DNA of 64,000 nucleotides from Laguncularia racemosa (GCA_037954665.1 JBBMOL010000018.1:7006001-7070000), one strand, 5' to 3'; counted from the first letter of the stretch, positions 1 through 12,542 are shown. Numbers and translations are program-made. Notes: a model not told the origin generated them from the letters alone.

Positions 1-633
1 AAATGAACATACAACAAAATTGAATTAATATGACTCACAATTCACCTTGGTCGTACTCGCCACAATTCCAATTCTTGGGTTGAAATTGATAAGAGTTTGG
101 AACTAAGGAAAGAACCCTAATTCACACGTGAAATGTGCCTCTCAAATCTGTAAAAATTTGCCTCCTCAAACCCTCTCTTAAGCAAGTATTTATACTTGCC
201 ACTCCTAGGGTTAAAAAGTGGTTAAAATTACAAGTTTACCACTTTTAAGGTGGCTAGCCCTAAATAAAAATTATAAGGAAATAAAAGTTTTCCAAAATGA
301 TTACAACATAAATAGTCCATGCAAATGAAAAATATATAAAAGAAATTGGTCTTCAAGATGCCGGTCTTCTATCGGATCCATCGGCCCAACTCATCACCGG
401 TTCAGGTCGGTCTATGGATAACCCATAAACTGAGTCTGAGGGAGTTTGTTCGCTGCCCTATAAAATATGATAAGTGTACCTGTTGGAAAACACAATACAA
501 GAATAATAGAAAAGAGGTTAATTTATAAATAATTCCGAGGTCGATCTGCTTAAAATGGGTCCTCATCGCTAAGATTTGAAATCCTTTAGTTCTTGCCCTA
601 ATGATAGGTCTTGTCATATTTTTATTCCTATCA
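1..633 (-). repeat. Partial 3' LTR of element E
   Basis: This stretch repeats 3190-3798 almost base for base. On the minus strand it starts TGATAGGAATAAAAA directly after the purine tract cccgaggaga (634-643). The last codons of the element (DLRTNLFEARGDD-like) run up to this border, as in element D. Confidence 0.88.
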
Positions 634-639
634 TCTCCT

Positions 640-1790
640 CGGGCCTCAAAAAGATTTGTCCTCAAATCTGGTAGATCAAATGCAGTAGAGACTTTGTTTC
701 CTCCTAGCAAGCCACCTAAAGAAATATCACTGCAGAATTCCAAAATCTGAAATACCACGGGTGGTGATTGTTTTCTCTCCTCCATTTCTAGGATGTATCT
801 CATTTGCAACACAAATAATGCTCCATTATCCAATAAAGTCGCCCCTGTATCAACCTGTTTCACTGAAACCGTTTCCTCCATTTCTAACTCATCTGTATGT
901 TGCTGTTCCTCATGGTCTTCTAATGGTTGGCCCAACTGCTCATTACCCTTTGAAACCTCTGAAGGTGAACATAACTGTCTCTGAATATTCTGGCTCTCTA
1001 GTGATAGACTCATCTGACTTTAGCCCTCAGAATCCTCCAATGATTTACTCAACTGCTCGTGACCTTCTAGTATCTCTAAAGGAGAACATAATTGACCCTG
1101 AATAGTTTGGTCCTCTGGTAGTCTGCTCATCTGACTATGATCATCAAGATCCTCTAAAGGTTAGCACATCGATGTCTGAAAAATTTTATGCTCTAAGGGT
1201 TGGCTCGTATCACTAGAGCCCTCAAGAACCTTTGAAGGTTGGCATACCTACGTCTAGACAGTTTGGTCCTCTAAAGGTTTGATCATGTGGCTATGATCCT
1301 CAAGATTCTGTGATGGTTGTTTTATCTGTCTTTGCATCTCTTGGACCTCTGATGGCAACATAGGTTTCAATACTATACGTTTACCATCTTTTTTAACATA
1401 TAAGTATTTCTATACCCATCATGTAATACCATCCTGTCATATAACTATGGTCTACCAAGTAATATATGAGATGCACAAAGAGGAAGAATGTCACATTCAA
1501 GCTCATCATAGTACTTGTCCCCTATACTGAAGGGTACCCTAGCCCTTTGGGTCACACAAAGACCATCCTAATCATTCAACCAATGTAATGTATAGGGTTT
1601 GAGATGTGAGATAGTTTCAAGTTTCAACTTCGATACTAATGATGCAGCTACAACATTAGTATAACTACCACCATCAATAATAATTGCGCACAAGTTTCCT
1701 TATACCTTACAAGAAGTATGGAACAATTTTTCTCTTTGTCCCTCATCAACGATTTGAAAAGAAGTCATGTCCCGATGCAATATGTTAGCA
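640..1790 (-). pseudogene. Degenerate retropepsin and C-terminal linker of element E
   Basis: On the minus strand a protease remnant is readable: FHTSCKV near 1700-1720, the active-site motif IIDGGS near 1665-1683, the L-HWLND stretch near 1580, and the LLGRP block near 1450-1465. These match the same blocks in element D. The catalytic Asp is present, but stops follow the HWLND and LLGRP blocks. Downstream is a Q/E/S-rich linker built of about 117-bp degenerate repeats, ending in a DLRTNLFEARGDD tail at the LTR border. There is no RT or integrase. Product if made: a truncated protease, not functional as it stands. Confidence 0.75.
930..1330 (-). repeat. Degenerate ~117-bp tandem repeats in the E linker
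   Basis: On the plus strand similar blocks recur: caactgctc at about 932 and 1051, followed each time by a tct(g/a)aaggwgaacataa block and a tggtcctct/tggctctct block. A third, partly shifted copy starts near 1200. The spacing of the two best copies is about 117 bp (39 codons). The encoded protein repeat is rich in Glu, Gln, Ser and Leu. Confidence 0.6.
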
Positions 1791-2769
1791 TAATGAAACA
1801 TTTCACTAGACATGATTGTACTCAAATCCAACAATACAATAATTATCTTCACACTTCCAAGGTTCAAGTACACAACCAAACCACAAATGAAGTACACTCA
1901 ACTACTTTCAAGTAGATAGAATTAAATTCAACAAGAAGTGTTTAAGTAACTAGTTCAATTACTTTTACACTTTAATGATTTGTTTGAATTTTAAATTCCA
2001 CTACTTAACCTTCCTTTCTTGCTAAATTTTATACCCACAATGAGCCTTAATGTGCAGCACCTTATACTACACATAACTCCACAAATTTACACCACCACAC
2101 ACACCTAATCACGATTCACTCACTTCACCACAACACCACACATACATACCCTTCACTAATTTTACAAAAATACAACTCCACACAAATATACCTTTTATAC
2201 ACGTTGTAGCACACACATACACACTCTTCCACACTTGTATTTATCCACTTCTATACATGTTTCAAACTGTAACTCACAACAAAAGGCAGCTTAAATTCAA
2301 ATTCAAAATGAGATCATTAATTGCAATATTCCACAAATGGTAAGGAGCTACTTTCAAATTCAAATGAACACACAATTAAACAATGATTTAATGTGTGTTT
2401 TGAAATTCAAATTGCTTCCTTAACTCACACCTCAAATCTGGAAATTTCAAATCTGAAATCTCAATTGCCACTCCTCAAATCCGAAAATAAATGTACAGAA
2501 CACAAATCCACTTCACCAATTGAACACTACACTCAATCCTTCATAGTTTGCTTCAAATTTTAGTACACATTCATAGCCATATACCAAGGAATCCAAGAGT
2601 GTTTAAATCTCCAAATGTTTAACCACTAATCAACAAGATACAATTCAACAATTCAACCAAAAAAAAAAAAAATTAAGTTTCATGCTAACAATTTTCGGAT
2701 CAAGGTGCTACTTAACAAACCCCTAATTTTCGAGTTCAAGTTTCTACAATCCCTTCACACAAACCTCAA

Positions 2770-2781
2770 GCTCTAATACCA
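2770..2781 (-). other. Primer binding site of element E (initiator tRNA-Met type)
   Basis: The minus strand reads TGGTATTAGAGC, one mismatch from the TGGTATCAGAGC complementary to the 3' end of plant initiator tRNA-Met. It lies a few bases inside the 5' LTR end at 2788. Confidence 0.8.
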
Positions 2782-2787
2782 AAAAGA

Positions 2788-3798
2788 TGATGTGCCTAAA
2801 CCCACTTGGAAGCGCAATAAAAAAGACTCAAGAAAATAATCTCAAATCACATACAAAACTGGTCCACCTAATAAGCAATTCTCGTGACACCTTTGAAGAG
2901 TTTGATGGAAAATGTTGTTCAAATGATTTAATTGTAATCTCTATTGATAACATTAACCAAATAACCACAATAAGGATTGAAATATCACATGGAAATCAGA
3001 TCAAAGAAAGCAATAAACCAATGAAATCCACTTTCCCTTTCAATCACTAGTTCATGCCAACAATAACAATAATGTAATCCAAGTGCTCAATGAAACAATC
3101 AATCTTACAAGATTGTTGTTCACGAAAATAGAACAACAAATAGGTCCAAGAAAGATCCAAATCTACCATAGATATGACTCACTAGAGAAGAAATGAACAT
3201 ATAACAAAATTGAATTGATATGACTCACAATTCCAATTCTTGGGTTAAAATTGATAAGAGTTTAGAACTAAGGAAAGAACCCTAAATCACACGTGAAATG
3301 TGCCTCTCAAATCTGTAAAAATTTGCCTCCTCAAACCCTCTCTCAAGCAAGTATTTATACTTGCTACTCCTAAGGTTAAAAAGTGGTCAAAATTACAAGT
3401 TTACCACTTTTAAGGTGGTTAGCCCTAAATGAAAATTACAAGGAAATAAAAATGTTCCAAAATGATTACAACATAAATAGTCCATGCAAATGAAAAATAT
3501 ATAAAAGAAATTAGTCTTCAAGATGCCGGTCTTCTATAGGATCCATCGGCCCAACTCATCGCCGGTTCAGGTCGGTCCATGGATAACCTACAAGCTGAGT
3601 CTGAGGGAGTTTGTTCGTTGCCCTATAAAATATGATAAGTGTACCTATTGGAAAACACAATACAAGAATAATAGAAAATAGGTTAATTTATAAATAATTC
3701 TGGGGTCAACCTACTCAAAATGGGTCCTCATCACCAAAATTTGAAATCCTTTAGTTCTTGCCCTAATGATAGGTCTTGTTGGATTTTTATTCCTATCA
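2788..3798 (-). repeat. 5' LTR of element E (1011 bp)
   Basis: On the minus strand it begins TGATAGGAATAAAAA (3798) and ends TTAGGCACATCA (2788), giving TG...CA ends. The length equals the D left LTR (43507-44517). It also matches 1-633. Confidence 0.88.
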
Positions 3799-4480
3799 AA
3801 AAAAAATTTATGCCTTTGTATCTATTCATGTGTTTTTATTGCTATGTAATTAATTTATGTGTGCGAATTGATTACATGTATGATTCTTGTTAGATAGAGA
3901 GATGTCTCATCTAATAGGATAGATCTTTATAAATAGAAAGATTGCATGTTTTACCTAGAGATAGAAAAACTTTCATTTTCTACATTAAGATTTAATCTTT
4001 AATTAGGAATTATGAACTTAATAAAATCTTATAAGGTGATAGTGAGGAAGAGGTCTCCACTATTCTATATAAGGTTATTAATTAATTAACTCAAGGGAGT
4101 AATTAGTTTAACTAAGAATTCATGCAGTGCAAAGCATAAACAATTAATTAGTCAATACCTTATTATAAGAAAGTTAGGATTTAGAGTGGATCAAGATGAA
4201 AGATATGTCTTTGTGATTGAATTTATTTATTACAACAATTTTAATTAATATTAGGGTTATTAAATTAGTTAATTAGTAATTTAATTTATTAATCTCACAT
4301 TGAAATTTAGATTAGATAGTAGAAAAACGATAATATTAGTACTTATTCCTAAGATCCTTGAGGATGACACCTATTGTAATCTATACTACATTAGATAAGT
4401 GCACTTGCCTAACTAGGTTGGTAGATTTCTTTAGGTTTATAAATTTATAATTTGATACGATCGGATAACGATCCAATCAC
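3799..4480 (+). repeat. LTR remnant, Athila-like R-U5 (probable solo LTR)
   Basis: No coding potential. The layout resembles the second half of the B and A LTRs: many ttaattaa and aattagt blocks, then a (t)ccttgaggatgacacc block and a cacttgcctaactaggt block before the end. The B LTR has tcctcgagggaacgatac and tacttgctagtgg at the same places. Exact ends and a target site duplication were not found. It lies between E and a Tat-like gag, and may have inserted just after that gag. Confidence 0.4.
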
Positions 4481-4489
4481 ACTCTTTCA

Positions 4490-5948
4490 TTGAATATCTT
4501 CTTTAATGTCTAACAATCCTTAGTAGAATGACCAATTATTCTATGAAACTTGCAATAGTTGGGATTACTCTTCTCTTTAGGGGTAGGGAGGTGTTTAACT
4601 CTTGAAAGCTTGATATTTCCATCTTGCAACCATATGTCAAGCATCGCATGCACCTTACCCATTAAACATGGGCATGTTAAATTTTCAAACTTCGATTTCT
4701 TTACTCTAGGCTTCTTTCTTGCCTTGGAATCCACTCCGTGAATGGAATTCATGGATGGTCCTCATTTATTGAACCTTATATGTTTGCCCCTTTATCTCAC
4801 AACCGCATTATTAGTTCATCGAGCATTTTCAACTAATATTGTGAACGAAACCAAAGGTAAATTCTCTAAATAAACGACATACTCAATAAACATCCCCTAT
4901 ATGTAAATCTTTATCAACGTCCTCTCATCATGAATATCCTAAATATCAAGGGAGTGCTCTTTGAACCATTCAATGTGGTTCATGAGATCTTCCCTCAACT
5001 TTTGATGAACTTTTCCCATATCAATGAGGGTCACCTTTTCTTTGGTTGAGAAGAAATTTTCTAAGAACATCTTGCACATGCTTCCCCGTGAGTCTATTGA
5101 CCTTAGAGGAAGATTAACATACCATGCATACTCCTTTTTTGAGAGAGATTTGGAGAATGCCTTAAATTTTAGGCCATTGTCCAATCTATAGACTTCTAGT
5201 GTCAATAAATTTTAGTAAATGCTCCTTGGCACTTCCCTTCTTATCATTAAAGAGCATGAACTTAGGACTCACATAGTCCTTTTGGGTAAAGTTTTGCAGA
5301 GATACATTGATGATAAGGGAAATTCAATTCCAGAATCCCTATGATGGACTTCACTTGTATCTCTCTTAAATATGCATCCAAATCTTCCTTAGTAACAAAT
5401 GAACCTCTTAGAATAAACACTCCAAGCTCTACTGGTGTGACAAGGACAAAATTAGGGTGATTCACATGTTCAATAATAGTAACGCATGGAGTATTGTGGG
5501 AAGATGAAGGGTCCCTAATTTAAATCTCTGTCTCCCTCATCATAATAGCTAGGTTATGTGTAGGTGCAAGTTCTTGGGCTAGAGCTTCCTCATCAATTGT
5601 AACTTGTTTATTGACAACAAGAGGGTTAATTTATTGAGGTGCTTAAGGAGCACGCTGCGATGTAGCATGTACAAGATTTGGCAAAGTCGTACCTTGATGC
5701 ACATTAGCAATGGTAACCATAGCAAGCATGAATTGAGTCATTATAGTAATAAAGAGATCCATCTTCCTATTGTTCTCTTAGATTGGTTGCATGACTTAGG
5801 TGTTATTAGGTGCACCGTCTAGTGTAATATTTCCTTAGTTTGCATCACTAAGGGCAGGTATGATTTGTTCAGTAATTTCAACATTAATGTCTAGATCTTG
5901 ATTGTTTCCATTTGTAGAGTCCAGTATCCTTCTCCTTAGAGGTGCCAT
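4490..5948 (-). pseudogene. Degenerate Tat-like gag (element H)
   Basis: Minus-strand reading starts at an ATG at 5948 (MAPLRRR), just inside the primer binding site. Recognisable gag blocks follow: FVTKEDLDAYLREIQVKS (5262-5465), LEVYRLDNGLKFKAFSKSLS (4939-5205), and a zinc-knuckle-like CKFHRIIGHSTKDC (about 4510-4560). Each has a counterpart in element G (36400-37300). Several stops and frame changes make it non-functional. The rest of H (protease, pol, 3' LTR) is missing; the sequence switches to the LTR remnant near 4480. Confidence 0.75.
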
Positions 5949-5965
5949 GTTGTCAGCTTCCTCGA

Positions 5966-5983
5966 TCCCTAATGGAGTCACCA
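5966..5983 (-). other. Primer binding site of element H
   Basis: The minus strand reads TGGTGACTCCATTAGGGA six bases inside the LTR end. The same site in element G is TGGTGACTTCACTGGGGA (31902). Tat/Ogre-type elements are known to carry a tRNA-Arg-type site of this form; the tRNA assignment is from knowledge of the family. Confidence 0.65.
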
Positions 5984-5989
5984 AACAAA

Positions 5990-6573
5990 TGTAGGTGTAT
6001 TTGTTTGAGTGCTAGTTCATGCACATGTCGTCAGGGAGCACACTACACACGGCTTAACAAGAAAAGTGACACATATGAGGATGATCATAAGGTAAATAAG
6101 ATGGGGAGGAAGAGTAAGCAGTCTCGAATGAGGCTTAACACTATGGTAACAAGTGAGTGTTTATGGGAATATCATTGTTTTGATCTTTTAAGGAAAATCC
6201 GATAGAGTAATGACGTTTTTCCAAAGAAGAGTCCCCCTTTTGAATGAGGATGCATGGGGTATTTATAGGATTTTGCCATAAATTTCGTTCGTTGGATGGT
6301 AAAGATGATCAATGGTTTTGAGTGGATGAGGTCACATGTAGGCTTTTTATAGGTTTAGGCTCATTAGTGACTTATAATGTGTGAGCCTTATTGAGAAAGG
6401 TTGGATTGGATTGGACGATCCAATAGGCTCCACCCCAAGCTCATTATGCCAAATCTCTCTTGATCATCCTAAAACATGAACTTCACTCTCTAAGCCTTAT
6501 CACCTCGGCCCAAAGAGTCAAATATATTAAAATATTAGGCTAAAAGTCGATGAATCAGACTTAACCCTCTACA
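5990..6573 (-). repeat. 5' LTR of element H (584 bp)
   Basis: Ends are TGTAG...CTACA on both strands. On the minus strand it starts TGTAGAGGGTTAAG, close to the start of the G LTR (TGTAGAGGGTTG at 31229), and ends CCTACA just before the primer binding site. A TATA-like box, cctataaatacccc, lies at about 6250 (minus strand), as expected for an LTR promoter. Confidence 0.65.
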
Positions 6574-9500
6574 TGTAAGTCCTAATTTAAATAACAAGAT
6601 AGGGGTGAATTGATATCTATAAAAATATTTAATCTTTTTCGAAAATTTTAAGAAACACAACCCCTTTAAGATATTAGTTGATGGCTGGAAGCATGTGCTA
6701 AATGTTCAATGGTATTGTGAAAAAATAAACTAAACAAATAACGAAAATTGAAAAGATAAGGAAAGAAGATTAGGTGTAGGAGTTTATAAAGGTTTTACTT
6801 TATACATCGATCTTATCTTCTAGCTGTACTATTGGGGACCCAATTGTCTATACTACTGCTCTTCCACTAAATCAATAAACAAAATATAAGAAGTTATAAG
6901 TAATCTACCAAACACTAAGTGTTTTACAATCTCTACTTTGCCTCTCTAGCCCATAATTTGGTTAATCTATAAAACTATAGAGAACCACTATAACATCTCT
7001 CAATTACAACTATCAACCTTTCAAGAAATAAAAAATTTCAAGGAAAATAATAGTAAAAATCCTCAATAGTTTGTGCGCTCAAAAAATAGAACGTTAAAAT
7101 AAATACTAAAGTAGTGTAGAATAATCTTTAAGGAAGTCTCTAAAGTTTCAATAGAATGTAAATCTTGAGTATATTGTTCTCTCTATCTTCTGATTTTTTA
7201 AAATCATTTGTGCATTTATATTATCTTTAATCCTAAGATTTTGAACGGTCAACGAATATCTTCAAATTTATCTTTAATTATCCGTTGAGGTTGATATCCT
7301 CAAATCTTGGACTTGATTTTTCTTAGTGCAGCTTGAAATTTTGGTATGTTGAGCATATATTTTGTTGTATAAGATTTGGTTGTTAAGTTGAAGGCTTCCT
7401 TGTTACTTGTAGATAAACTTGGGTCTTACAGTTTGAAATTCAAATGGATATTTTGAATGTAATTAACTCCAATATATCTTTAACTTCCATCCTTATCCAA
7501 AAGCTCAATTAAATCTCCTTAAGTTTAAAGAGTAGCAACGTCTTCTTCTAATTCTCTGTTTATGCTACCTTATAAATCTTAAATAAATAAATACAAATAA
7601 ACTGTTCTTATTAAAAATAAACATAACTAAAAAAAAAAAAACTCCTTAAAATTAATCTCCATTAATTCATGAACCAATTTAATTGAAACGAAATTGGACA
7701 TATTTCTCAAATACATCTAATATATCGAGCTAGGCCTTCAATCTAATTCAGTTGTTGTCTAACTTAAGTCTGGATCAAACGTTTTGTAAAAATTTCATAG
7801 TTTCATTTTCACACATTTTGTGAATTATTCTCTGAATATCTTCATTCTTGAATTCTAGAACAATTTTTGATATAGCCTTTGAACTATTCTATTTCTATTT
7901 AATGTGTACAGTACACTTTATAATCTTATTAGTAAAACACTTAATTATTTTGTTATCATCAAAACCAATGGTAGAGAACTTAATAGAAAATAAAAATGAA
8001 TTAAGGTTAATTGGATGGATTAATCTTAACTAGCTACTAATACGCGAATTATTTTAAAAATATTTAGAAAAAATTGAATCAAACATATGGGGCTCAAGGG
8101 CTAACCTATTAAAACTTAAATTGTTACCACTTATTATTTTCAAAAACTTGAATTAAAGGCTTCATATAAATTCCTTTTATAATTTTGTATAGATAGAATG
8201 GCATTTTTTATGAAAGTAAGATAATAAACAAAGCAATGGAAGATATAGATTATTTATTTATTTTTATTGCGAATTTTCATTTTTTCATTTTTATTGTTTT
8301 ATATTTTTCCTTATTTATTTTTTTATTTAAAAACATGATTTGGAAAAGTAAAATTTTTACAAATTTTATGTTGCCTCGTAGGTACCTATGTACCTATTAA
8401 TCAGGATTAAACTAACGTAATTCTTTTTTTTTTTCATAAAATTTTAGTGTGTTAATCAATTTTATTTTTGGAAGCAAGCCGAGTTTAAATTTATTGCCAT
8501 TTGAATTCTAATAAGAAAAATTCCTAGAAAAAATCTTAGACTTTATTTTCAATTTTGAAAACTCTAACAAACCTAATTTTCGAAAACGCCAATTAAGTAC
8601 ATTTTATTTTATGAAAACCATTTTTCTATGATAATTTTTTTTCTTTATTTATTTTATTTTTATTATTTTTACTATTTTTATTATCAAAAAAATTAAATGT
8701 TACATAAAACTAAATTTAATCGGGAACTAATCAACTTTAGTGACAGTTACACTGTGGCACTTATGTCACATTTAATATGCAAAAATGATTCAAAAGGTAA
8801 TGGATCGAAATGGAGTGGAATTGAATCAATAATAAGATGTCAAATCCATTCCTATGTTTGGAAATGTTCATTGAATAAAATGGAATGGAATATTATTTAT
8901 CAAAAATACCCTTAATTAATGAATATAATAAATTACATTGATGAGCTAAAAAGGTAATTTAAATAATTACCATCAATGAAAATGGATTGAAATCATAATT
9001 TAGCCACCTTAAAAAAAGAATTGATTTCCTCTACAAAGTCAAAATCTAATTCCCTTACAAAATCAAAATCTTTGATTCCAAGAAATCATGATTCCAACTT
9101 CTAAAAGTGATTATAAATATAGAAAAAGGAATGAAACATAGAATTGTTTCATTCTAAGTTCATTCTATCATACTAAACGTGACACTAGAGTCTATACAAT
9201 GGTTTCCCTTAGGGGAAAACTCTCTCTCTCTTTATAATTTTTAGGAAAACATGATGCACATAATTTGAATTCATTATATGAGTTAATATGCTAGTTAGCA
9301 TTCCAAGTGTGCAAATATGAGTAATCAACTTAATTGGCAAAATCTACCATATGACATGTCAATTGATTAAGATACATGCAATTTATTCTCTCCTAGCTAT
9401 TAGTCTAAACCTAATCATGCAAATTAATATGCTGTCATGTAATTATTTAATGACATAATTATGAAATTTGACCAACCAATATTATCAGCATGCTCACATA

Positions 9501-9782
9501 GCGATTAACTTTAATCATTAAGTAAGTACAGTAAGTAACTACGTCAAGCATGTCAATATATCGATTAATCTCATTAAACATGCAAATTTTAATGTTTAAA
9601 GATGTGGATATGCAAAATATACTAAACGGTAATCCAACAAGACTAAACCTACAAAGTATAAAACATGATATCACTCGTTATTTTTATTATTTATTTTAAG
9701 CTCTTCTGATTCTTATTTCTTCTTCTTTCTTTTTTTTTTTGTACTATTATTATTATTTTTTATTCATAATAATAAGTAAAAG
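6574..9782. other. AT-rich intergenic DNA, no gene seen
   Basis: Long AT-rich stretch with poly-A/T runs. Open frames are short, lack recognisable domains and have no codon bias. Apart from a MITE-like block at 8845-9182 nothing can be assigned. Confidence 0.6.
8845..9182. mobile_element. Possible MITE-like sequence
   Basis: The block begins cctatgtttggaaatgttcattg and ends, read on the other strand, cacgtttagtatgatagaatg, so the ends are imperfect inverted repeats (GTTTGGA vs GTTTAGT, then a ttcat/gaatg block). The interior is rich in ggaatgg/gattcc motifs typical of small plant non-autonomous DNA elements. The same terminal word, actaaacgtga, recurs at about 13507. No clear target site duplication was found. 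Confidence 0.35.
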
Positions 9783-10260
9783 AAAAAAGACTACCAAACA
9801 GAATCACAGGTTGCGGGCGTGCGGGTCAACTTGGATTTAGGTCGGATTAGTTGCGGATTCTGTCGTGCGTGCAGAGCTCCAAACGGGTCGAGCGGCGGCT
9901 GTGGGTTGTCGATTCGGGTTGTTCTGGTGGTTGTTGGAGACGGCCAAGGATTCAAACCAAGGGTTTTCGGGTATGAAGAATTGACTCGTGGTGGTGATTT
10001 TGTCTAAAAGGGTGCCTAGAGTGGTGTTTCTAAAGGTGGCCAACGGGTGCTTAGATGGCTTTGCAATCCGATCAATCCATATTTAATCAGACGAAAAGGT
10101 TGGTCTTTTCTAAACCTATAAGACCTAAGGATTCAAACGGTGTTAACAATTGGCTTTGAGATCGTGTGTGGCTAGAGATATTGTAGAGAGAAGGTGCTGG
10201 TTTATGGGTTCCTAAACCTAGAGAGAGAAAATTCAAGAATGAGAGATTATGAGTGATTTT
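9783..10260. other. GC-richer segment with short open frames, unassigned
   Basis: Base composition is richer in G+C than its surroundings, and short open frames exist on both strands (for example 9819-10007 plus, 9837-10043 minus, 10087-10293 minus). None shows a domain I recognise. It could be an old gene or element fragment. Confidence 0.3.
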
Positions 10261-10660
10261 ATGTGAAATTGATGCTCCCTTTGAACTCTCCATGCTAAAT
10301 TCTATTTATAGATGCTCATAGATGGACTAGATAGATTTGAATTTGGTCCATATCAAACCTACTATCAAGATATTGGAAACCCTCATTCTTATCTTCTTTT
10401 AGATTTGATATGTTTTAATCATTTTTTATGCAAATATTTAACATATTACGAATTTGCATGTGTTAATTAAAAGATTTGCATTAAAATTAATAAAAATCCA
10501 AGCTTGTTTGACCAAATTAAATGCAATCTCCTTGCATTTCTCTCTCCTTTGTCTTCCTTCTCTCACTCGTGGTTGTCCGTTTGGAGGTTGAAGACGGTCA
10601 TATGCCTAGCATGTGATTGTTTCAACTAGTGAATGACTGCCATGTGGCAATTGGAATGTA
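10261..10660 (+). repeat. Direct repeat, copy 1 (~400 bp)
   Basis: Starts atgtgaaattgatgctccc and ends gactgccatgtggcaattgg. It matches 12543-12917 along its whole length with small indels. It includes a ttctatttatag TATA-like word near the start. The pair, 2.3 kb apart in the same orientation, could be terminal repeats of an unclassified element or a segmental duplication. Confidence 0.65.
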
Positions 10661-10779
10661 ATTAAAAAGAAAAAAAAATGGGTGCGCCTAAGAGAGATTA
10701 TGTGTGATTTCATGTAAAACCTGATAAAAAAATAAAAAAAAATTATAAATAATAAGTTGGGGGTAAATAAAAGTAAAAA

Positions 10780-12290
10780 AAGTTTAGTATCGAAAGCAAT
10801 TTAGTCATTTGACAAGAAGGGTATAAATAGGTCATCGTAGGTTATTTTGACCATTTTCTCACATTTTGCACTACAACACTCACATCATAAAGATAAACCT
10901 TAGGAGAAAAAGGTGATTGCTACACCTTGCAATATGATAAAATACCCTACAATCATATATGTGTATGATACGAATTTATGTCAAGTTCATTAGATTTTCT
11001 TATAGAACGATTGGTGTAAGAAAAGGTTTAGAATAGGACTTCAATCGTTGGAGCAATCCAAGCTGATAAGTCATCTAATTAAACTAAATTAGTTTTCTAA
11101 TAATAGAAACAATGCATGATTAGGCTTAGAAGTAAGGGATTTCATTTAGGGTTTGAAGAATTGGAATTTGACGAATTAAGAAAAGGATTTACAAAAGAAT
11201 AGTGGAGTACATGGCTAAGTACTAGCTTGTGTACCTACCCATGTCAAATTACGAAAGTGTACAAAAGGTACATGACCATAGTATATGTCTATGTACTTAG
11301 GCATGTCGAATTATGAAAGTGTACAAAAAAATACATGGCTACTGTACATGTTCGTATACTTGAGCGTATCGAATTATGAAAGTTTACAAAAAGGCACATG
11401 GCCACAACACATGACCGTATACCTTGCCGTACCAAAGTACACAACCTAATGCACGGTCGTATACCTTGAGAAATTTCTTTATTCGATTTCTTTTCTTCTT
11501 ATTCGAATTCTTTTAACCTTAAACACCTAGTATAACCTTAAAAATTTTACCAAAATAAGAGAAGTGACTCTATAACAATTAAATGAACAAAATTGAGTAA
11601 CATAGATGATACACAAACTAGTACTAAGATTTAATTCTTTATAGTTTATTGCTAGTTAAGGACAAGTCGTAATTAAAACCGCTCTTTTAGGTACATATAA
11701 TCTTGTTTGTTACTTGCATTTGTTAGAATAGTTATGGAATTGGAATAATTGGTATTGGATTTGATCAAATTGTTTATTAGTTATGCTTGCCTTGACCTAA
11801 GGGTGTATAATGGAAAATCCTTACGAAGTACCCTAATAATCTTTATGTGACACCATCCTTAATAGAGTCATGCATTGAAATGATCTAGGTAAATTTAGGA
11901 ACTCATGCGTATTGGGGCCTATAGTAGCAATTCCCAATACCATACTATATATTATAATTATATATGATGTGATAGGGTCGTAAGTATCCCTTTATTATCT
12001 ATAGACCTAAATGAGATAATAACCCACTATTTGAATGTTTATTTGTTGCATTGATGTATGCATCTTAAGTTATGCTTGATCATACATATGTGTTTGTGAG
12101 TTATACGTACTGATCATTAACTCACTCTTCAAGGATTTTTTTTTAATTGTAGATACGGAAGATTACTTATCATATAATGAGGACTTTTGGACATATATGT
12201 GGGATGAAGACAACGTAGATTACTTTTACTATTATAATGATTAAGTGAAGCCTTGTGAGCATTACTAGGAGTTAGTTTGATTTTAGAGAA
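10780..12290 (+). repeat. Possible old solo LTR with internal repeat array
   Basis: A TATA-like gtataaatagg (about 10829) is followed by a transcribed-looking leader, a degenerate repeat array at 11190-11475, and a stretch near 12020-12140 (ttgcattgatgtatgcatc, then cactcttcaagg) of a type I associate with plant gypsy LTR ends. No boundaries or TSD were found, and there is no coding content. The assignment is tentative. Confidence 0.3.
11190..11475 (+). repeat. Degenerate ~65-bp tandem repeats
   Basis: The words gaattatgaaagtgtacaaa and (g/a)tacatgg(c/a)ca recur four times, each followed by an accgtatac/ttcgtatac word. The array ends in gcacggtcgtatacc. It resembles in words, not in alignment, the cacggccgtg-rich arrays of the B and C LTRs. 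Confidence 0.55.
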
Positions 12291-12474
12291 TTAGAATATT
12301 GAGAATAGTTGGTTTTTAGGGTATTGTACATTGATGTATCAAAATCTCTTTGAAGAAGTGTGCAAATCATGAATAGGACTCAATTGAGCCATTTATTTAT
12401 AAATATTAAATATTTATTTTGATTGTGGTTAATAGGTATTTCAAACTTTATGGTATAGAGTGGTTTAAGAGGCT

Positions 12475-12505
12475 CAATGTGTCTTTACCCTATAAAGACA
12501 CATTG
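12475..12505. other. Perfect 13-bp inverted repeat (hairpin)
   Basis: caatgtgtcttta (12475-12487) and its exact reverse complement (12493-12505) flank a 5-nt loop, cccta. No T-tract follows. Function unknown. Confidence 0.7.
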
Positions 12506-12542
12506 TGGGTTATGGTGTTTGGGTTTCGAAGCATTACATTTA

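Larger units (their letters stand above)
1..3798 (-). mobile_element. Element E: pol-less Ty3/gypsy LTR element, truncated by window edge
   Basis: Reads on the minus strand. The 5' LTR is at 2788-3798 and the 3' LTR at 1-633, of which about 380 bp lie outside the window. The internal region is only about 2.15 kb. It holds a primer binding site, a long AT-rich leader (about 1930-2770), a degenerate protease and a repeat-rich linker. I find no reverse transcriptase, RNase H or integrase, and gag is almost absent. The LTRs match those of element D at 43507 in length (1011 bp), 3' end (aggcacatca) and polypurine tract (cccgaggaga), so E and D belong to one family. The right flank is a poly-A run and the left flank is out of view, so no target site duplication can be checked. 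Confidence 0.85.

Noticed and set aside
402..1013. 203-codon minus-strand frame as a host gene
   Set aside because: It is the end of element E's polyprotein linker plus its tail (DLRTNLFEARGDD) read into the LTR.
9819..10293. Small genes on either strand
   Set aside because: Overlapping short frames, no domain, and part lies inside the direct repeat.
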